Source: Cordylochernes scorpioides (taxonomy: Eukaryota > Arthropoda > Arachnida > Pseudoscorpiones > Chernetidae). From it: a stretch of 64,000 nucleotides of DNA. A model generated the notes under the pieces. That model saw nothing but the letters and a program-made list of their open reading frames with translations. It was not told the DNA's origin and did no database searches. Below are positions 1 through 10,147 of the stretch, piece after piece (the stretch's first letter is position 1; the number at the start of each line of letters is the position of its first letter). The DNA is taken from the NCBI GenBank assembly GCA_030710605.1, contig CP092872.1, forward strand, positions 5,258,019 to 5,322,018. The letters run 5' to 3'. A program made the position numbers and the translations under genes.

Positions 1-264
1 TATTATTGCAATTAAGGTCAATCTTAATTAAAATACTCCTTCTCCCCAGTTAATTAATTATTTTTACGAGGGTTGTGGAATAATTAATTTAGTTATGCAA
101 ATATCTCCTTGTTTCTTTGACGTCTTTCCTCCATTTTCTTGTAGAGACAAAGAATTCTGTGCTTGGAGAAAGGTTTTATATAGAAACAAATAGAATTTTC
201 CTGATGAATGAAAGACAGGATAACAACAAAATATCATTTTTAATCTTCCGATACTTGCAACTAC
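1..264. other. AT-rich sequence, no gene seen
   Basis: Simple AT-rich DNA with several TTAATTAATTA-like runs. The short open frame at 117-314 has no recognisable motif and lies partly in the first family A foldback, so I do not call it a gene. Confidence 0.6.
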
Positions 265-590
265 ATATAAAAATTGAGGCTATTTTAGACGCGTTTGATT
301 CTTTTTCAAATTAAACAAATTTCTACTGTCCTTACTGCAATGATAAATTAATAGAAGGGCCTGGCTCATCAGTGATCAACCCTTCAAGCTGTTTCGCAAG
401 TTTAAACCACTGGGAGGGTATACCAATGATAAGCTAGGCTCTCCCATTAATTTATTATTGCACTAAGGGCAGTATGAAATTGTTTAATTAAAAAAAAAAG
501 AATCATACGCGTTTAAAAGAGTTTTAATTACGTATAACAGATGACTCGCTAATGCATTACATAAAAATAAAAGAGCTAATTATAAGTTGT
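265..590. mobile_element. Family A foldback element (decayed copy)
   Basis: The left arm (GCTATTTTAGACGCG, then CTACTGTCCTTACTGCAATG) reappears inverted at the right (CACTAAGGGCAGTATGAAA, then ACGCGTTTAAAAGAG). The right side ends in the family tail ATAACAGATG-CTCGCTAATGCATTA. Between the arms lies the conserved core CTGGCTCATCAGTG...TTTCGC. On the minus strand this core reads GCGAAAC...CACTGATGAGCCAG, the family's hammerhead-like motif. The first stem strand is damaged in this copy. Better copies lie at 27111, 46957 and 57531. Confidence 0.7.
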
Positions 591-611
591 CATTATTTAT
601 TCAATAAAGGG

Positions 612-921
612 GGGGTCGGTGGAAGGCAGGTCTAAACCGTTTGTTTTCGAACGCTACCGACCCGGGTTCGATTCCCGCATTGGGCACTTTTTTCTGAATT
701 AAAAAAAGAATGCTCCAATGGCCTCCGATCTTTACAAAAGTACAAACCCACCAGCAAGTGCAAGTAACCAAAAGGGGCTCTGACACATTTGTAAATACAA
801 AGTTGATCTGCCTTTCACATGTGTTGACATGTGGTCCACTTACAGTAAAAGCAGTCTCCTACCTCTATCCACCATGATTATCATGGCCTGTACCACGTGT
901 ACTAGGGATAAGCAAAAAAAA
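612..921 (+). mobile_element. tRNA-derived SINE (family S), full length
   Basis: The head is tRNA-like, with an A-box-like TCTAAACCG and a B-box GGGTTCGATTCCCGC. A conserved body follows (GCTCCAATGGCC, CAAGTGCAAGTAACC, CACATGTGTTGACATGTGG) and ends GGGATAAGC plus an A8 tail. It is flanked by an 11-bp direct repeat TCAATAAAGGG at 601-611 and 922-932, so this is a clean LINE-mobilised insertion. At least seven other copies occur in the window, in both orientations. Confidence 0.85.
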
Positions 922-1004
922 TCAATAAAGGGTTATATTGCCATTCGTCTTTCTATATTTTATAAAGATTATAGAATATATCACAAATGCTCGGAAAATA
1001 TATA

Positions 1005-1130
1005 AGAAATTCAGTCTAATACAATAGTAGAGCGGTGTGGAGATTAAATTGGGCAAACCGCTGGAGGGTTCACCATCGAAAGACCTTCCCATATTTTATC
1101 CATTACAGTAGATCGAGTCTGTAGAAATTA
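1005..1130 (+). mobile_element. Family A fragment
   Basis: Shows GAGCGGTGTGGAGATTAAA, then CAAACCGCTGG-AGGGTTCACCAT. This matches the family A core read on the plus strand. The hammerhead core is broken: GCAAA replaces GCGAAA, CATCGAAAG replaces CACTGATGAG, and a G stands at the cleavage position. Confidence 0.6.
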
Positions 1131-1243
1131 TTTAATATATTTCGAAAAAGAAATATTACTTTAACAATTTATTTTTATGTGAAAAAATAGTATAAAGTGA
1201 AATTATACTGAGATCAGGTGGATAAGTTAAGAAAAAGGTATTT

Positions 1244-1503
1244 CTTGAACGTGCAATTAAAATTTGCTGATGGCTTGCGCCATCTATCGGAATAAATATT
1301 AGCTCATCGTTGATTTTTTAATTATTCCAGAATTGGCCAAATATTTCATTCTTGATTAATCAAGAAAAATCTAACCTTGTATGCATTTCGGGCTGTTGGC
1401 CCTTATCAGTGGGGTGTAAGCTGATATGATTAGTTGATATTTGTTCTGACAGATGGCACTAACTATCATCAATCTTTAGTTGCACGATCAGAAGATGCCT
1501 TTT
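1244..1503 (-). mobile_element. Family B foldback element (decayed)
   Basis: Shares with the copy at 55111-55422 the inner ends TTGCTGATGGCTTGCGCCAT and GACAGATGGCACTAAC, the palindrome TTCTTGATTAATCAAGAA and the end GTTGCACGATCAGAAGATGC. A decayed hammerhead lies at 1375-1414. I see no protein-coding content. Confidence 0.65.
1375..1414 (-). ncRNA. Decayed hammerhead ribozyme, family B
   Basis: On the minus strand it reads CCCCA, CTGATAAG, GGCCAACAGCCC, GAAATGCATA, CAAGG. The order and stem II match the intact copy at 55240. G8 is changed to A and stem I no longer pairs, so the copy is probably inactive. Confidence 0.5.
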
Positions 1504-1843
1504 TGTTAATTTATTTTTATTCTACAGAGATAAATGGCATCAATTTGAATATGCTATTTGAAAACTTTAGTAAATTAACCGAAGTTGTTTTTCTTACCAT
1601 GAAATCTTATAGGAGAAATGGCTAAATCTTATCTATCGATGAAGAATAAAGGTAGTTTGGGCTGTTCCAGAAACAGAACTATATGGAAGTCTAACGGCTG
1701 TAAACATGTTCGGCCATATTTTCCCACCCCGAAAGGGATTCACCACCGCAATGCTACAGTATTGTTATAGACAACTGAAACTAATATCCAATTCAAACCC
1801 ACACACACAATTTAAGCATACCAAGTCTGTGAATATTTGTTTG

Positions 1844-2241
1844 TTTCAGAATATAATTTTTTTACATACACACAGTTTTATTAAGACCACTGGTTTTAAA
1901 CAGATTTACCACATAAAGTAAACATATATGGAGCTCCTATATTCCAGACAGCTAAGAGCTCAACAAGCTCCAGTTCCGACGCATGTATAATTGCCACAGA
2001 TTCTACCGTGCATAGGTTAGCGTATCACTGGAAAGGTTTCAGAATATATATTTTTTTAATACACACAGTTTTATTAAGACCACCAGTCTTATACAGATCC
2101 ATCACAGGAAGGAAGCATAGATGGAGCTCCTATATTCCAGACAGGGAAGAGCCCAACAAGCTCCAGTTCCGACGCATGTTCAGTGGCCACAGATTCCACC
2201 GTGCATAGGTTAGCGTATCACTGGAAAGGTTTCAGAATATA
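1844..2241. repeat. 193-bp tandem duplication
   Basis: TTTCAGAATATA occurs at 1844, 2037 and 2230, exactly 193 bp apart. Between these, two diverged copies share CACACAGTTTTATTAAGACC, GGAGCTCCTATATTCCAGAC, AGCTCCAGTTCCGACGCATG and AGGTTAGCGTATCACTGG. The unit is unrecognised and its short open frames are not conserved between copies. Confidence 0.8.
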
Positions 2242-2242
2242 A

Positions 2243-2515
2243 ATAAGACGTCGCCTCTTCAGGCAAAATAGACACTAAAACTAATCACCATCTATTGGCC
2301 GTCTCCTTAAACTATCGGACACAGGTCAGTGACAAAGCCACAACACCAGCTTTGGTAAACTGAGAAGCATCCACCTAGAGACCATGGTTTTGGGCTAATG
2401 GCCCTCGTCAGTCTAGGGCGGACTTTATTCAATGAGTTCCACAATAAAATCTTCACAATCTGCCAGGTGTCGAGTAGTCTTGGGAATATAATACAGTCCA
2501 TGATGATATAGCAGC
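2243..2515 (-). mobile_element. Family K element, one arm missing
   Basis: The sequence parallels the copy at 58512-58869, read in reverse: GACAAAGCCACAACACCAGC, GGGCTAATGGCCCTCGTCAG, TAGGGCGGACTTTATTCAAT. The terminal arm seen at 58 kb is only partly present (GACGTCGCCTCTTCAGGC), and the other arm is replaced by unrelated sequence. It contains a family K hammerhead on the minus strand. Confidence 0.7.
2369..2423 (-). ncRNA. Type I hammerhead, family K, one core change
   Basis: On the minus strand: GTCCGCCCTAGA (stem I), CTGACGAG, GGCCATTAGCCC (stem II hairpin), AAAACCATGGTC, then TCTAGGTGGAT (stem I). The self-complementary ACCATGGT would form a 3-bp stem III and the cleavage triplet is GUC. 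G12 of GAAA is A here, which should inactivate it. Stem I is long and well paired, so decay appears limited to the core. Confidence 0.65.
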
Positions 2516-2529
2516 TGTTAGGTTTCGAG

Positions 2530-3010
2530 CATGAGCCTTTGCCGGTCCTAAGCCCGGATGAAAAAGGGAGAAGAGGGAGCAGTAACAAGCTCACTAAAAA
2601 AAGTGGGTTCTGCTGGCCTGGCTGCTGGTTCCATGTAAGGGCTCCTAATCTAGGGATACAGGATAAGCAGCGTTTGTATTCCATGTTAGGAGCGGCTGCA
2701 CATGGTGTCTGTTCCTCATGTCAGAGGCAGCCATTTTTTTTTTTGGAGCTAAGTCGGTGGCCTGCCGCTGAGTAGTGCTCCCAGTCTTAATGACAAAGAC
2801 ATTCTACTTCACCCAGTAGCCTAATATGATTGAGTGGAGATAAGAAAGAAGAAGCTGAGTTCGAGGCAGGTTGGAGTATGAGTGTGGTAGGACAGAAGTA
2901 GCGGCAAATTTTGCTGCACTGTCTGCAAGTTCATTGATTCCAATGTGTCTGCGTACCCAACACAGCCTGATGCAAGGAACTCTGTTAAGGACTTTTCTTA
3001 TAGATACTGA
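2530..3010 (-). pseudogene. LINE remnant: RNase H motif plus 3' end
   Basis: The minus strand from about 3028 encodes VLNRVPCIRLCWVRRHIGI, then NELADSAAKFAATS, the C-terminal part of the RNase H domain found in I-like LINE ORF2 proteins (family form WVPGHxGIxGNExAD-xAAK). The Gly before Asn is missing. The coding part runs into a 3' region shared with 24157-24522 and 62103-62396, containing CTTATCTCCACTCAATC, GACTGGGAGCACTACTCAG and CATCCGGGCTTAG. Everything upstream is lost, so this is a 5'-truncated dead copy. Confidence 0.75.
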
Positions 3011-3021
3011 TTCTAAGAATT

Positions 3022-3150
3022 TTAACAAACATTATCTTTATTGATTTACAAGAGATAGAACAAAATAAACGAGAAACTTATCTTTCACTTACAGTTAGCA
3101 CCTATTTACTTGTGATTTTAAACACATTCTGTGAGAACTATTAATTAATT
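3022..3150. repeat. Dispersed repeat, copy 1
   Basis: CAAACATTATCTTTATTGAT, TTACAAGAG and GTTAGCACCTATTTACTTGT align with 4925-5085 in the same orientation. Both copies end near TTAATTAATTAA. Nothing coding; the nature of the repeat is unknown. Confidence 0.6.
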
Positions 3151-3550
3151 AAACTTAAAATATATTTACAACAGAGAGAGAGAGATTGAGATTGAAAATG
3201 ATTTATTACAATGTCCATATGAGTTTATTTATGGTTAAATTCAGAATAAATATAAATATGAATATATAATGATAAAGTAGAACTGCTCTTCACTGAAGGT
3301 TAATAACGAGTTTACAAAGTGGGAAGAGGAGCTTCTTTGTAAACTCGATATAATGATAAATGTATGAATAAATAGATAAAAATATATAAAATAATTGATA
3401 AATATACATATATATATAAAATATATACAGTCTTCATTGGTGAGAGACAGAGTGATTGAATATACTTTTTTAATCGTACATATAATATTATATAAGGTTA
3501 ATAGGAGAAAAGAAAAAGTAAAATTAAATATTATTTCCATCAGAGGAATC

Positions 3551-3990
3551 CTACTGAGGGTCGTCTGGTATGATGTCACATCCTGAAGTCGGACAGATCT
3601 CCCCGACTGTTTCCATGTCGAGGAATTGAACAGACCTCTGCTCAGATGGCAGGTACTCGAGGACGTCCTCCCTGTTAGAAGCGGAGACTATCTCCTCCCT
3701 ATAATAGTTTCTATAAAGAGGTTCTAGGATGGTGTTGGCATTCAAGCTCTCGAACAACTACTCTACCTTTTGTAAAGTGGTCTGTAGAGGCTGTTTTTAA
3801 AGAGAGAGAGAGAGAGAGACGGCTAAACATACTTTATTGACTACTAGTCAATTATGGATGAAAAATAATGATATAATACAGTGAAATTATGATTGAGGAA
3901 GGCTCCACCATCTTGCTAGAGTCCTCCTCCAGACGATGAGAGGGTCTTCTTGGACGCCCCGTATCTCCAGGCCCAGGAAGAGAGAGAGAG
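3551..3990 (-). other. Unrecognised retroelement-like 3' part
   Basis: The minus strand encodes 68 residues ending in a stop (MFESLNANTILEPLYRNYY, later CPTSGCDIIPDDPQ). A second stretch, 3800-3990, ends ATTGACTAGTAGTCAATAAA, close to the 3' end of the family N insertions at 35612-35828 and 51217-51500. AG-rich runs (GAGAGAGAGA) flank the segment. I do not recognise the protein. The matching 3' end suggests a retroposon. Confidence 0.35.
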
Positions 3991-4153
3991 AGAGAAAGGA
4001 ACTCTGTTAAGGACTTTTATTATTTTCGCCATTGGCCAAAACTCACTAGTTAATATATTAAAGAGGAATAAAACAAACTGTATGATGGTACGTTATAATA
4101 ATCTGTTTAGATATAATTAAAATAATTGATTATCAAATATATGTTATATTAAA

Positions 4154-4420
4154 ATGTTATTTTATTTAAAAGTATATTTCATAGATCCAAACACTTTGTT
4201 AAATCGACCGCCAGAGGTCACGCTTCCCCATAAAAAAATCATTGTTGTTGTTTCCCGATGGCCGGCTCAACTTTTTGTACATTATGTAAAAAAGTTTCTC
4301 ATTTTTTTATTCATACGCCTTAAGCCAGGTAGTACTTTACCAAATAATGTTTTTATATATTCCTTAAGCTCAATTAAAGCAACTAATGATCAAACCCATT
4401 TTTATTATTATACTTTCAAG
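4154..4420 (+). repeat. Dispersed repeat family D, copy 1
   Basis: Matches the reverse strand of 28195-28430: ACTTTGTTAAATCGACCGCC, AGAGGTC, TGTTTCCCGATGGCCGGCTC, TTAAGCCAGGTAGTACTTTA. The frame (TLLNRPPEV, VVSRWPAQ) is partly kept in both copies, but there are stops, gaps and no known domain. Confidence 0.6.
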
Positions 4421-4924
4421 ATTATCAACCACGACTGCATTAACATAGCATAAATCCACAAGATAATCAAAATTCAGCACAAAATCTTATTTTTTATAAC
4501 ATATATATATTCAATTATTTTTTCGTGTCTTAATATATTAATTAAATTTCAAAAATTGAAATATATTTTTCTGAATAAATTTTAGGAATATATTGAAATA
4601 ACTTTAGATGTGTTTGATCTCAAATCATCGAATTTTTTTTCTATTAAAAATTGGTTTAATTAAATTTTTAATCACCAAAATGAGTTTTTTTTTTTTAAGT
4701 TGAGGTTCAGTGAGCAAGAGATTTTAAGTAAAAAAGACATTTATTAATAACACCGACACAATCGGTTTATTAAAATTTTATAATTATCTTTTTTTAATAT
4801 CAAACGAAACTCAATATAAGGCAAAAAATTTCTATACATTTCCATTTATATTACTTATGCTAAATATATATATAAGGCGTTTTTGTTGACTTTGCTTAGA
4901 ATATTTAATGAAACTGATTCCAAT
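4421..4924. other. AT-rich sequence, no feature seen
   Basis: Dominated by poly-A/T runs and TATATA tracts. I see no repeat match, coding motif or RNA gene. Confidence 0.6.
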
Positions 4925-5085
4925 AATTACTAATCAAACATTATATTTATTAATTTACAAGAGAGAACAAAATATAAAAGGGAAACTAATATTAAAACAA
5001 AGGAACTTTTTTCTGTTTCGGTTAGCGCCTATTTACCTGTGAACTTAAACACACTCTGTGGAACAATTAATTAATATATATACAA
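4925..5085. repeat. Dispersed repeat, copy 2
   Basis: Partner of 3022-3150. The two share CAAACATTAT, TTATTAATTTACAAGAGA and GCGCCTATTTACCTGTGAAC with scattered differences. Confidence 0.6.
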
Positions 5086-5133
5086 CATTGTTGGCAAGTA
5101 ATTTTCTGGATGGAAATACATATAGAGATATCG

Positions 5134-5285
5134 TTTTGTAAATAGAGCAATCCATAAAAATTCTTTAATTAAAAAGGCATATATTGGATCAAAATATCAT
5201 TTATTTTACCAATATTTCAGTTGGCTGAATGCCAACCTATATCAAGGTATTATAATAAAATACAATTTATATAAAAAAGCTGTTT
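5134..5285 (-). mobile_element. Family E half-element
   Basis: Holds the family E tail (AGAGCAATCCATA), GGCATATATTGGATC and CCAATATTTCAGTTGGCTGA, then GCCAACCTATATCAAGG. The inverted second arm is absent. On the minus strand 5209-5248 it has the family's hairpin AGGTTGGC...GCCAACTGAAA. Confidence 0.65.
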
Positions 5286-5289
5286 ATTA

Positions 5290-6480
5290 TTATTAAAATG
5301 CGCATGTTTAATATAAGCGATTAAACATCGTATTGAAAAGAAAACTTCAATTTAACAATACAATAATGTCATGCAGAAATATTGAATAAAAAAAAAACTA
5401 TATACATAATTGAAAGACTCTTTAAATAGGTATTTTACTTTTTTTAAAAGTTTAATAAAAAGGAGACTATTTATTCAATAATTAGTTGATGAAACTACAA
5501 AAGGGGGCAAAAAAAAGAAATAGCATTTAAATAATAAATTCTAAGGTCGTCTGCATTCAAAGTTAGGCTTAATAATTCCCGCCAATTGAATGATTACCAG
5601 ACGATTGTACCTTCGCATGGTCATTAAACTGAAATTGCCATTATTTTGATTTTTATATAAACAAAGATATTTTTCCCCAAACTGTACTAATTAGAAAGAA
5701 AGAAGGGCAAACTCTATTATTGGAAAAACTTTAGGACCCATGCAATAAAAGCAGTTTTAAATTAAGTTTATCGATCTAAGTGTAGAAGCTTAACAAAAAC
5801 TTTGAATCTACTTTTTTTAGTTAGTTTTAAATAAAATAATATATATATCTCTCTTTCCCTTCTTCTATTTTTAAAGAAATAAATCCATTATTTGAATGCT
5901 AATTAAAATAAAACTATTTTATCAGCTATTGTATAATTTTATTTTTTTTTTCAAAATTTTAAAAATATTATTTGATATTTTCCAAGAAGAAATACTTTTA
6001 TCTATCCAAATTAATTTTAGAGAGTAAAAATTTCTTTTTTTACACACACAAAAATGATTATTAGTTGACAGCTTATTTTTGCTCGTGAATTATGATTAGT
6101 TAGTTTGGCAAATATATTTATTTTCACTTCAAATTGGTATTTTAAATAATTGGCTGAATACCTCACTCGGCTCTCCCTATTTGAATATTTTCCTAAAGAA
6201 TTAAGGTATTTTAACTATGGATTTTTTTTTATATTGTTTTTTATTAGAAGTAAGTTTTTCTAATATTATTATCATTGTCATTTTTTTATGCCGAAATAAC
6301 AGGCAAATTTGCATTGTCTATTCAAAATTATCACAATGACTCATTTCAAGCCTAATTCCAAAATATATTAGAATTTATCTAAACAGGTTGAATATTGATT
6401 AGAAATATGCAAATATGCCTTCATTTGTATTTACATTATATATATGTGAAAAAAAAAACAATAGAAAATATGAAAAGGGT
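5290..6480. other. AT-rich sequence, no feature seen
   Basis: About 1.2 kb of extremely AT-rich DNA with short homopolymers. No open frame with a motif, no repeat shared with the rest of the window that I can see, and no RNA gene. Confidence 0.6.
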
Positions 6481-6660
6481 CAGGTGTTGATATTATAAAC
6501 AAAAGAGGCATATCCTGACCAGGCTTACATGGACATTTCTAGATGGCAGAGCGCCATCTAAGGGAGAAAAAATACACTAAACGTTTATTTAATTCGCTCC
6601 GTGATATTTAGCCAACCCAATTTCTTGATAAATCATGAAAAGTCAATCATGAACGCGTTT
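6480..6660 (-). mobile_element. Family F element, truncated
   Basis: GGCATATCCTGACCAGGC, AGATGGCAGAGCGCCATCTA and AATTTCTTGATAAATCATGA match copies at 31740 and 53915. It ends in GAACGCGTTTCGGGC, which on the minus strand is GCCCGAAACGCGTTC, the 3' half of a hammerhead (GAAAC, tiny stem III, GUU). The CUGANGA half is cut off by an AT run. Confidence 0.55.
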
Positions 6661-6725
6661 CGGGCAATATATATATATATTAGATAATAAAAGGCATATA
6701 TTGGATTTAGTAAAATATTTATTTT

Positions 6726-6766
6726 GCCAATATTTCGGCTGGCTGAACGCCAACCTTTATCGAGGC
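6726..6766 (-). ncRNA. Hammerhead-like motif, family E (left arm)
   Basis: On the minus strand: GCC, TCGATAAA, then the hairpin GGTTGGC-GTTCA-GCCAGCC, GAAATATT, GGC. GCC/GGC could form stem I, and the layout is that of a type I hammerhead. The linker between stems I and II is YYGATAAA rather than CUGANGA. It may be a degenerate or divergent ribozyme. Confidence 0.35.
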
Positions 6767-6805
6767 ATTACATTTTTGTGTACACAAACTCTACAAAAAT
6801 GTAAT

Positions 6806-6846
6806 GCCTCGATAAAGGTTGGCGTTCAGCCAGCCGAAATATTGGC
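6806..6846 (+). ncRNA. Hammerhead-like motif, family E (right arm)
   Basis: Exact inverted copy of the motif at 6726-6766. The stem II hairpin of seven pairs with loop GTTCA is kept in most family copies (30527, 32134, 55485, 55650). Activity is uncertain because the core departs from CUGANGA. Confidence 0.35.
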
Positions 6847-7103
6847 AAAATAAATATTTTACTAAATCCAATATATGCCTTTTATTATCTAATGAATTAA
6901 GTATGGATTGCTCTATTTTCAAAATATATATATATATGTAGTATATTTCTAATTCTGATATATTTCGCATATCTTCTAATTAGTTATGTTAGAGTCAATA
7001 ATTTATAAGATCTTTAACTCCTATTAAAATGTTCACTGCTCCAATTTACTCAACCCCCCATATTTTGTATAATATGCTATATCTTTATTAATATATATAC
7101 ATA

Positions 7104-7793
7104 TGGTATTACAAACCAACAACCTCATATTGTATATAATATAACAAGATTTTCATGTTGTATAATAGACACTTCTGTAAATAATTATACGCATGATTGA
7201 CATATGTCATTACATCATCATATGTAATGTACTTTTTACAGACTGAAGATAAATAAATAAAACTCTGTAATAGATTAAGAGTTGAGCTAAAGCAAGAGAT
7301 AGAAGTCCAAAACGTCTAAAAACGAGGTTTACAAGCTGTCAGGGCGTTACCAGAGTGTACAATGATCTCTTCCGATCCACGCCCTTATAGCATCCGATGA
7401 AACGATGAAACCCAATAATTCCTCTCGGCAAAGATATATAAGCCTCCAACAGGGCCAGAAATAAATATTCACTTCACCATCAGCGAGCCCTCGTCGGTTG
7501 TGTCCAAGGTCCACCTCATCGACCATGTAGACCAGTAAAAACTCTTCTATCTCCATCTTTCGCTCCTAGCTCGACTTTTATCTGTTCACGAAACTATCTT
7601 AGTACAAATGTGTCCCTTCGTTTATTGTGTGAAACTCCCAGGTCTTCCACTCTGCCTCGACCATGACTGCCTGTACTCTGTGAGAACTGGTAAAGGTCTT
7701 CCAAGGTGCAGATAGGCACTGGAAAACTCTCCACATCCTGACTGTTCCTCTCGGTTAACACAGTATAGCGAGAGTCGACAGGATCTCGCACCA
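7104..7793 (+). mobile_element. Putative solo LTR (family G)
   Basis: Begins TGGTATTACAAACC and ends CTCGCACCA (TG...CA). It contains a TATA-like GATATATAAGCC near 7434, matched by GTATATAAAACC in the reverse copy at 21631-22353. Shared blocks include CATGATTGACATATGTCATT, CACCTCATCGACCATGTAGA and GAGAGTCGACAGGATCTC. No gag-pol internal region lies beside either copy. Flanks are TATA-rich, so a target duplication cannot be proved. An unrelated dispersed repeat remains possible. Confidence 0.55.
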
Positions 7794-8520
7794 TATATAT
7801 ATATATGGCGTTTTGCTGTTTTTATTTTGACGTCATCATTTGTATTCAAACTCAAAATGATAACGTATAAATAAAATCAGCAAAAGAGTAGGCTGTAGAC
7901 AGCTACGAGAAAAGATTCAGAGGACATAGCCGACGCCCAGGAAGAAGCCCCTTCCGGGGTTTCTTAGGCGACCGCTCCCGAGAAAAACACAGCAGTGTCA
8001 GCTCAGAGTGCGATATAGTGTGTCCATCTACGCAGGCCGCTTCTGGCTCTCTCTCTCCTTGTCTCGGTGTTAGGCATCCAAGTTTATATCATGGTCTCTA
8101 CCTCTGTTCCGTGAAGTGTCGCCAACCCGCTCGGTGCTAACATCTAGCTTTTGTACCGAAACATCGCATTCTTACTACAAGTATGCAAATATCTAATCAG
8201 CCAATGAATCAGATTGATCTTGTATAAATCTCATTTACTTGCTTATTTGGCATATGAGAGAAAAAAACTGGAAAATTGTGTGTATTCTATTATAGTCAAA
8301 GACAAGAAGGATATTTCTATCTTAAATATCAATTTCTAATAACTATGGCAACTGTCTTTGTTCCAATATATATGGATAATAATTTTAAACCAGTAAAAAC
8401 GACCTTTTCAAGAAATATTCAATACAAGAGGCTCATATATTGAAGAGAGAGATATTTTACACTTAATATTTTATTTATATTTCGAAACAAAGTACAGTCG
8501 ACAAGGCAAGACTGTGTTAT
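7794..8520. other. No gene seen
   Basis: Starts with a short TATATA tract, then a more GC-balanced stretch (7900-8170, AGCCCCTTCCGGGGTTTCTT and similar) that has no recognisable domain in any frame, then AT-rich DNA up to the 118-bp array. Confidence 0.5.
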
Positions 8521-8527
8521 ATAAATA

Positions 8528-9198
8528 TACTAATAGACAAAACCTAAGGAATTTGTACCTTTTAGCATGTATATTGGCATTCAGACAATAACTCTGTAAT
8601 ATATTACAGTGACCTTTATTGAAGACACACGAGATAACCAATATACACTCATAGACAAAACTTAAGGAAGTTGTACCTTTTAGCATGTATATCGGTATTC
8701 AGACAATAACTCTGAAAGATATTACAGTGACCTTTATTGAAGACACACGAGATAACCAATATACACTCATAGACAAAACTTAAGAAAGTTGTACCTTTTA
8801 GCATGTATATCGGTATTCAGACAATAACTCTGAAATATATTATAGTGACCTTTATTGAAGATACACGGGATAACCAATATACACTCATAGACAAAACTTA
8901 AGGAAGTTGTACCTTTTAGCATGTATATCGGTATTCAGACAATAACTCTGAAAGATATTACAGTGACCTTTATTGAAGACACACGAGATAACCAATATAC
9001 ACTCATAGACAAAACTTAAGAAAGTTGTACCTTTTAGCATGTATATTGGTATTTAGGACAATAACTCTGAAAGATATTACAGTGACCTTTATTGAAAATA
9101 AAACAAGATAACCAAGTGTGTGAACAACCTCTGTCTCCTTCGAAAAAAAAAATCAGACAATCGGCTTTCCGCCTTCATAGGTTTTGTCCATGAGTGTA
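8528..9198 (+). mobile_element. Family H MITE with 118-bp tandem repeats
   Basis: About five units of roughly 118 bp. Each starts like the transposon end (ACACTCATAGACAAAACTTA) and runs through GCATGTATATCGGTATTCAG and GATATTACAGTGACCTTTAT. The block closes with the inverted end AGGTTTTGTCCATGAGTGTA, so it sits between terminal inverted repeats. No transposase is present. Open frames across the array are by-products of the repeat. Confidence 0.75.
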
Positions 9199-9472
9199 CC
9201 TATGTGCATATTAGCTAGGGAAGAGAGAAAATTGTTAATATTTATATTGATTTATATAAATGAAAACTTCTAATCGTAAATATAGAAGCTGGCTGGCAGG
9301 TATTCATATTTCTTGAAAATAAAGATACTTCGGCCAGAAAATCTTTTATTACCTCGACGTTTCTAAGGCTCCAAGGGCGTTGAAGGGTGAGAACCCAGAC
9401 AGACAGGGAAGAAATTTAAATAAGAGATTTTAAAAAGTACATTTTCATTGCTGCTATGTGGAAACTAATATC

Positions 9473-9794
9473 GTTTTTTTTTTTTTGCTTATCCCTAGTA
9501 CACGTGATACAGGCCATGATAATCATGGTGGGTAGTTAGCGACTGATTTTACTGTAAGCGCACCACATGTCTACACATGTGAAAAGCAGTTCGACTTTGC
9601 ACTTACAAAAGTGCCAGAGCCCCGTTTGGCTACTTGCATTCGCTGGTGGGGTTGTACTTTTGCAAGAATCGGGACCATTGGAGCATGTTTTAAACAGAAA
9701 GAGTGACAGAAAGAAAGAGTGCCCAATGCGGGAATCAAACCCGGGTCGTAGCAGTCGAAACCCAACTGTTTTTACCATCCTTCCACCGACCACC
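9473..9794 (-). mobile_element. tRNA-derived SINE (family S), full length
   Basis: Reverse copy: poly-T, GCTTATCCCTAGTACACG, then the body, then the tRNA-like head GGGAATCAAACCCGGGTCGT, ending CCTTCCACCGACCACC. A 9-bp direct repeat ACTAATATC flanks it (9464-9472 and 9795-9803). Overlapping open frames on both strands here are SINE sequence, not genes. Confidence 0.85.
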
Positions 9795-9803
9795 ACTAAT
9801 ATC

Positions 9804-10147
9804 CTTGTTAATAGAGACGTATATGCTTTGTGGAACATCAAAATAAGATCAAATTAACTTTTTAAGTAAATTTTTAAAGAAAGGTGTAGGAACAGGGCTA
9901 ATTATAGATTGTAAAAGTGTTGGGTTTTACTTGATAACTGACATGGCGGTTCTTCTATAGCGTTAATTGTGAAAGATTAAATTAATTATATCTTCTGGTT
10001 GATTTATGTGGACTTTTTCTTCCTTCTGCGCATGCGTTGTTTGTTATACTTCTTTAATTTCAAATATTATTTGTTCACAATTTTAATGAAATGATGAAAG
10101 AATGAAGCTGGTAGCCTCCTTACTCAAATTTCTCCAACGATGTAATA
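9804..10147. other. No gene seen
   Basis: AT-rich single-copy-looking sequence between a SINE and the second 118-bp array. I see no motif. Confidence 0.5.

Larger units (their letters stand above)
6681..6938. mobile_element. Family E foldback with perfect arms
   Basis: Arms 6681-6780 and about 6793-6891 are exact reverse complements by direct reading (start TAGATAATAAAAGGCATATA). The centre is CATTACATTTTTGT, a short loop, then the mirror. The right side alone carries the tail AATGAATTAAGTATGGATTG-CTCTATTTTC, a one-sided extension seen in all E copies. No coding sequence. Each arm carries the hairpin and GAAA motif annotated separately. Confidence 0.85.

Noticed and set aside
601..786. Short ORFs over SINE copies (also 9536-9857, 39581-39904, 62896-63111)
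   Set aside because: They coincide with tRNA-derived SINEs and overlap on both strands.
2307..2684. 125-residue ORF ending a leucine-rich stretch (LLLLPLLPFSSG)
   Set aside because: Runs across the join of family K and the LINE 3' end; similar reading in the other copies is shifted, so it is untranslated LINE sequence.
3241..3579. 112-residue ORF rich in Phe, Tyr, Ile
   Set aside because: Translation of AT-rich DNA; no membrane-protein signature beyond composition and no conservation in the window.
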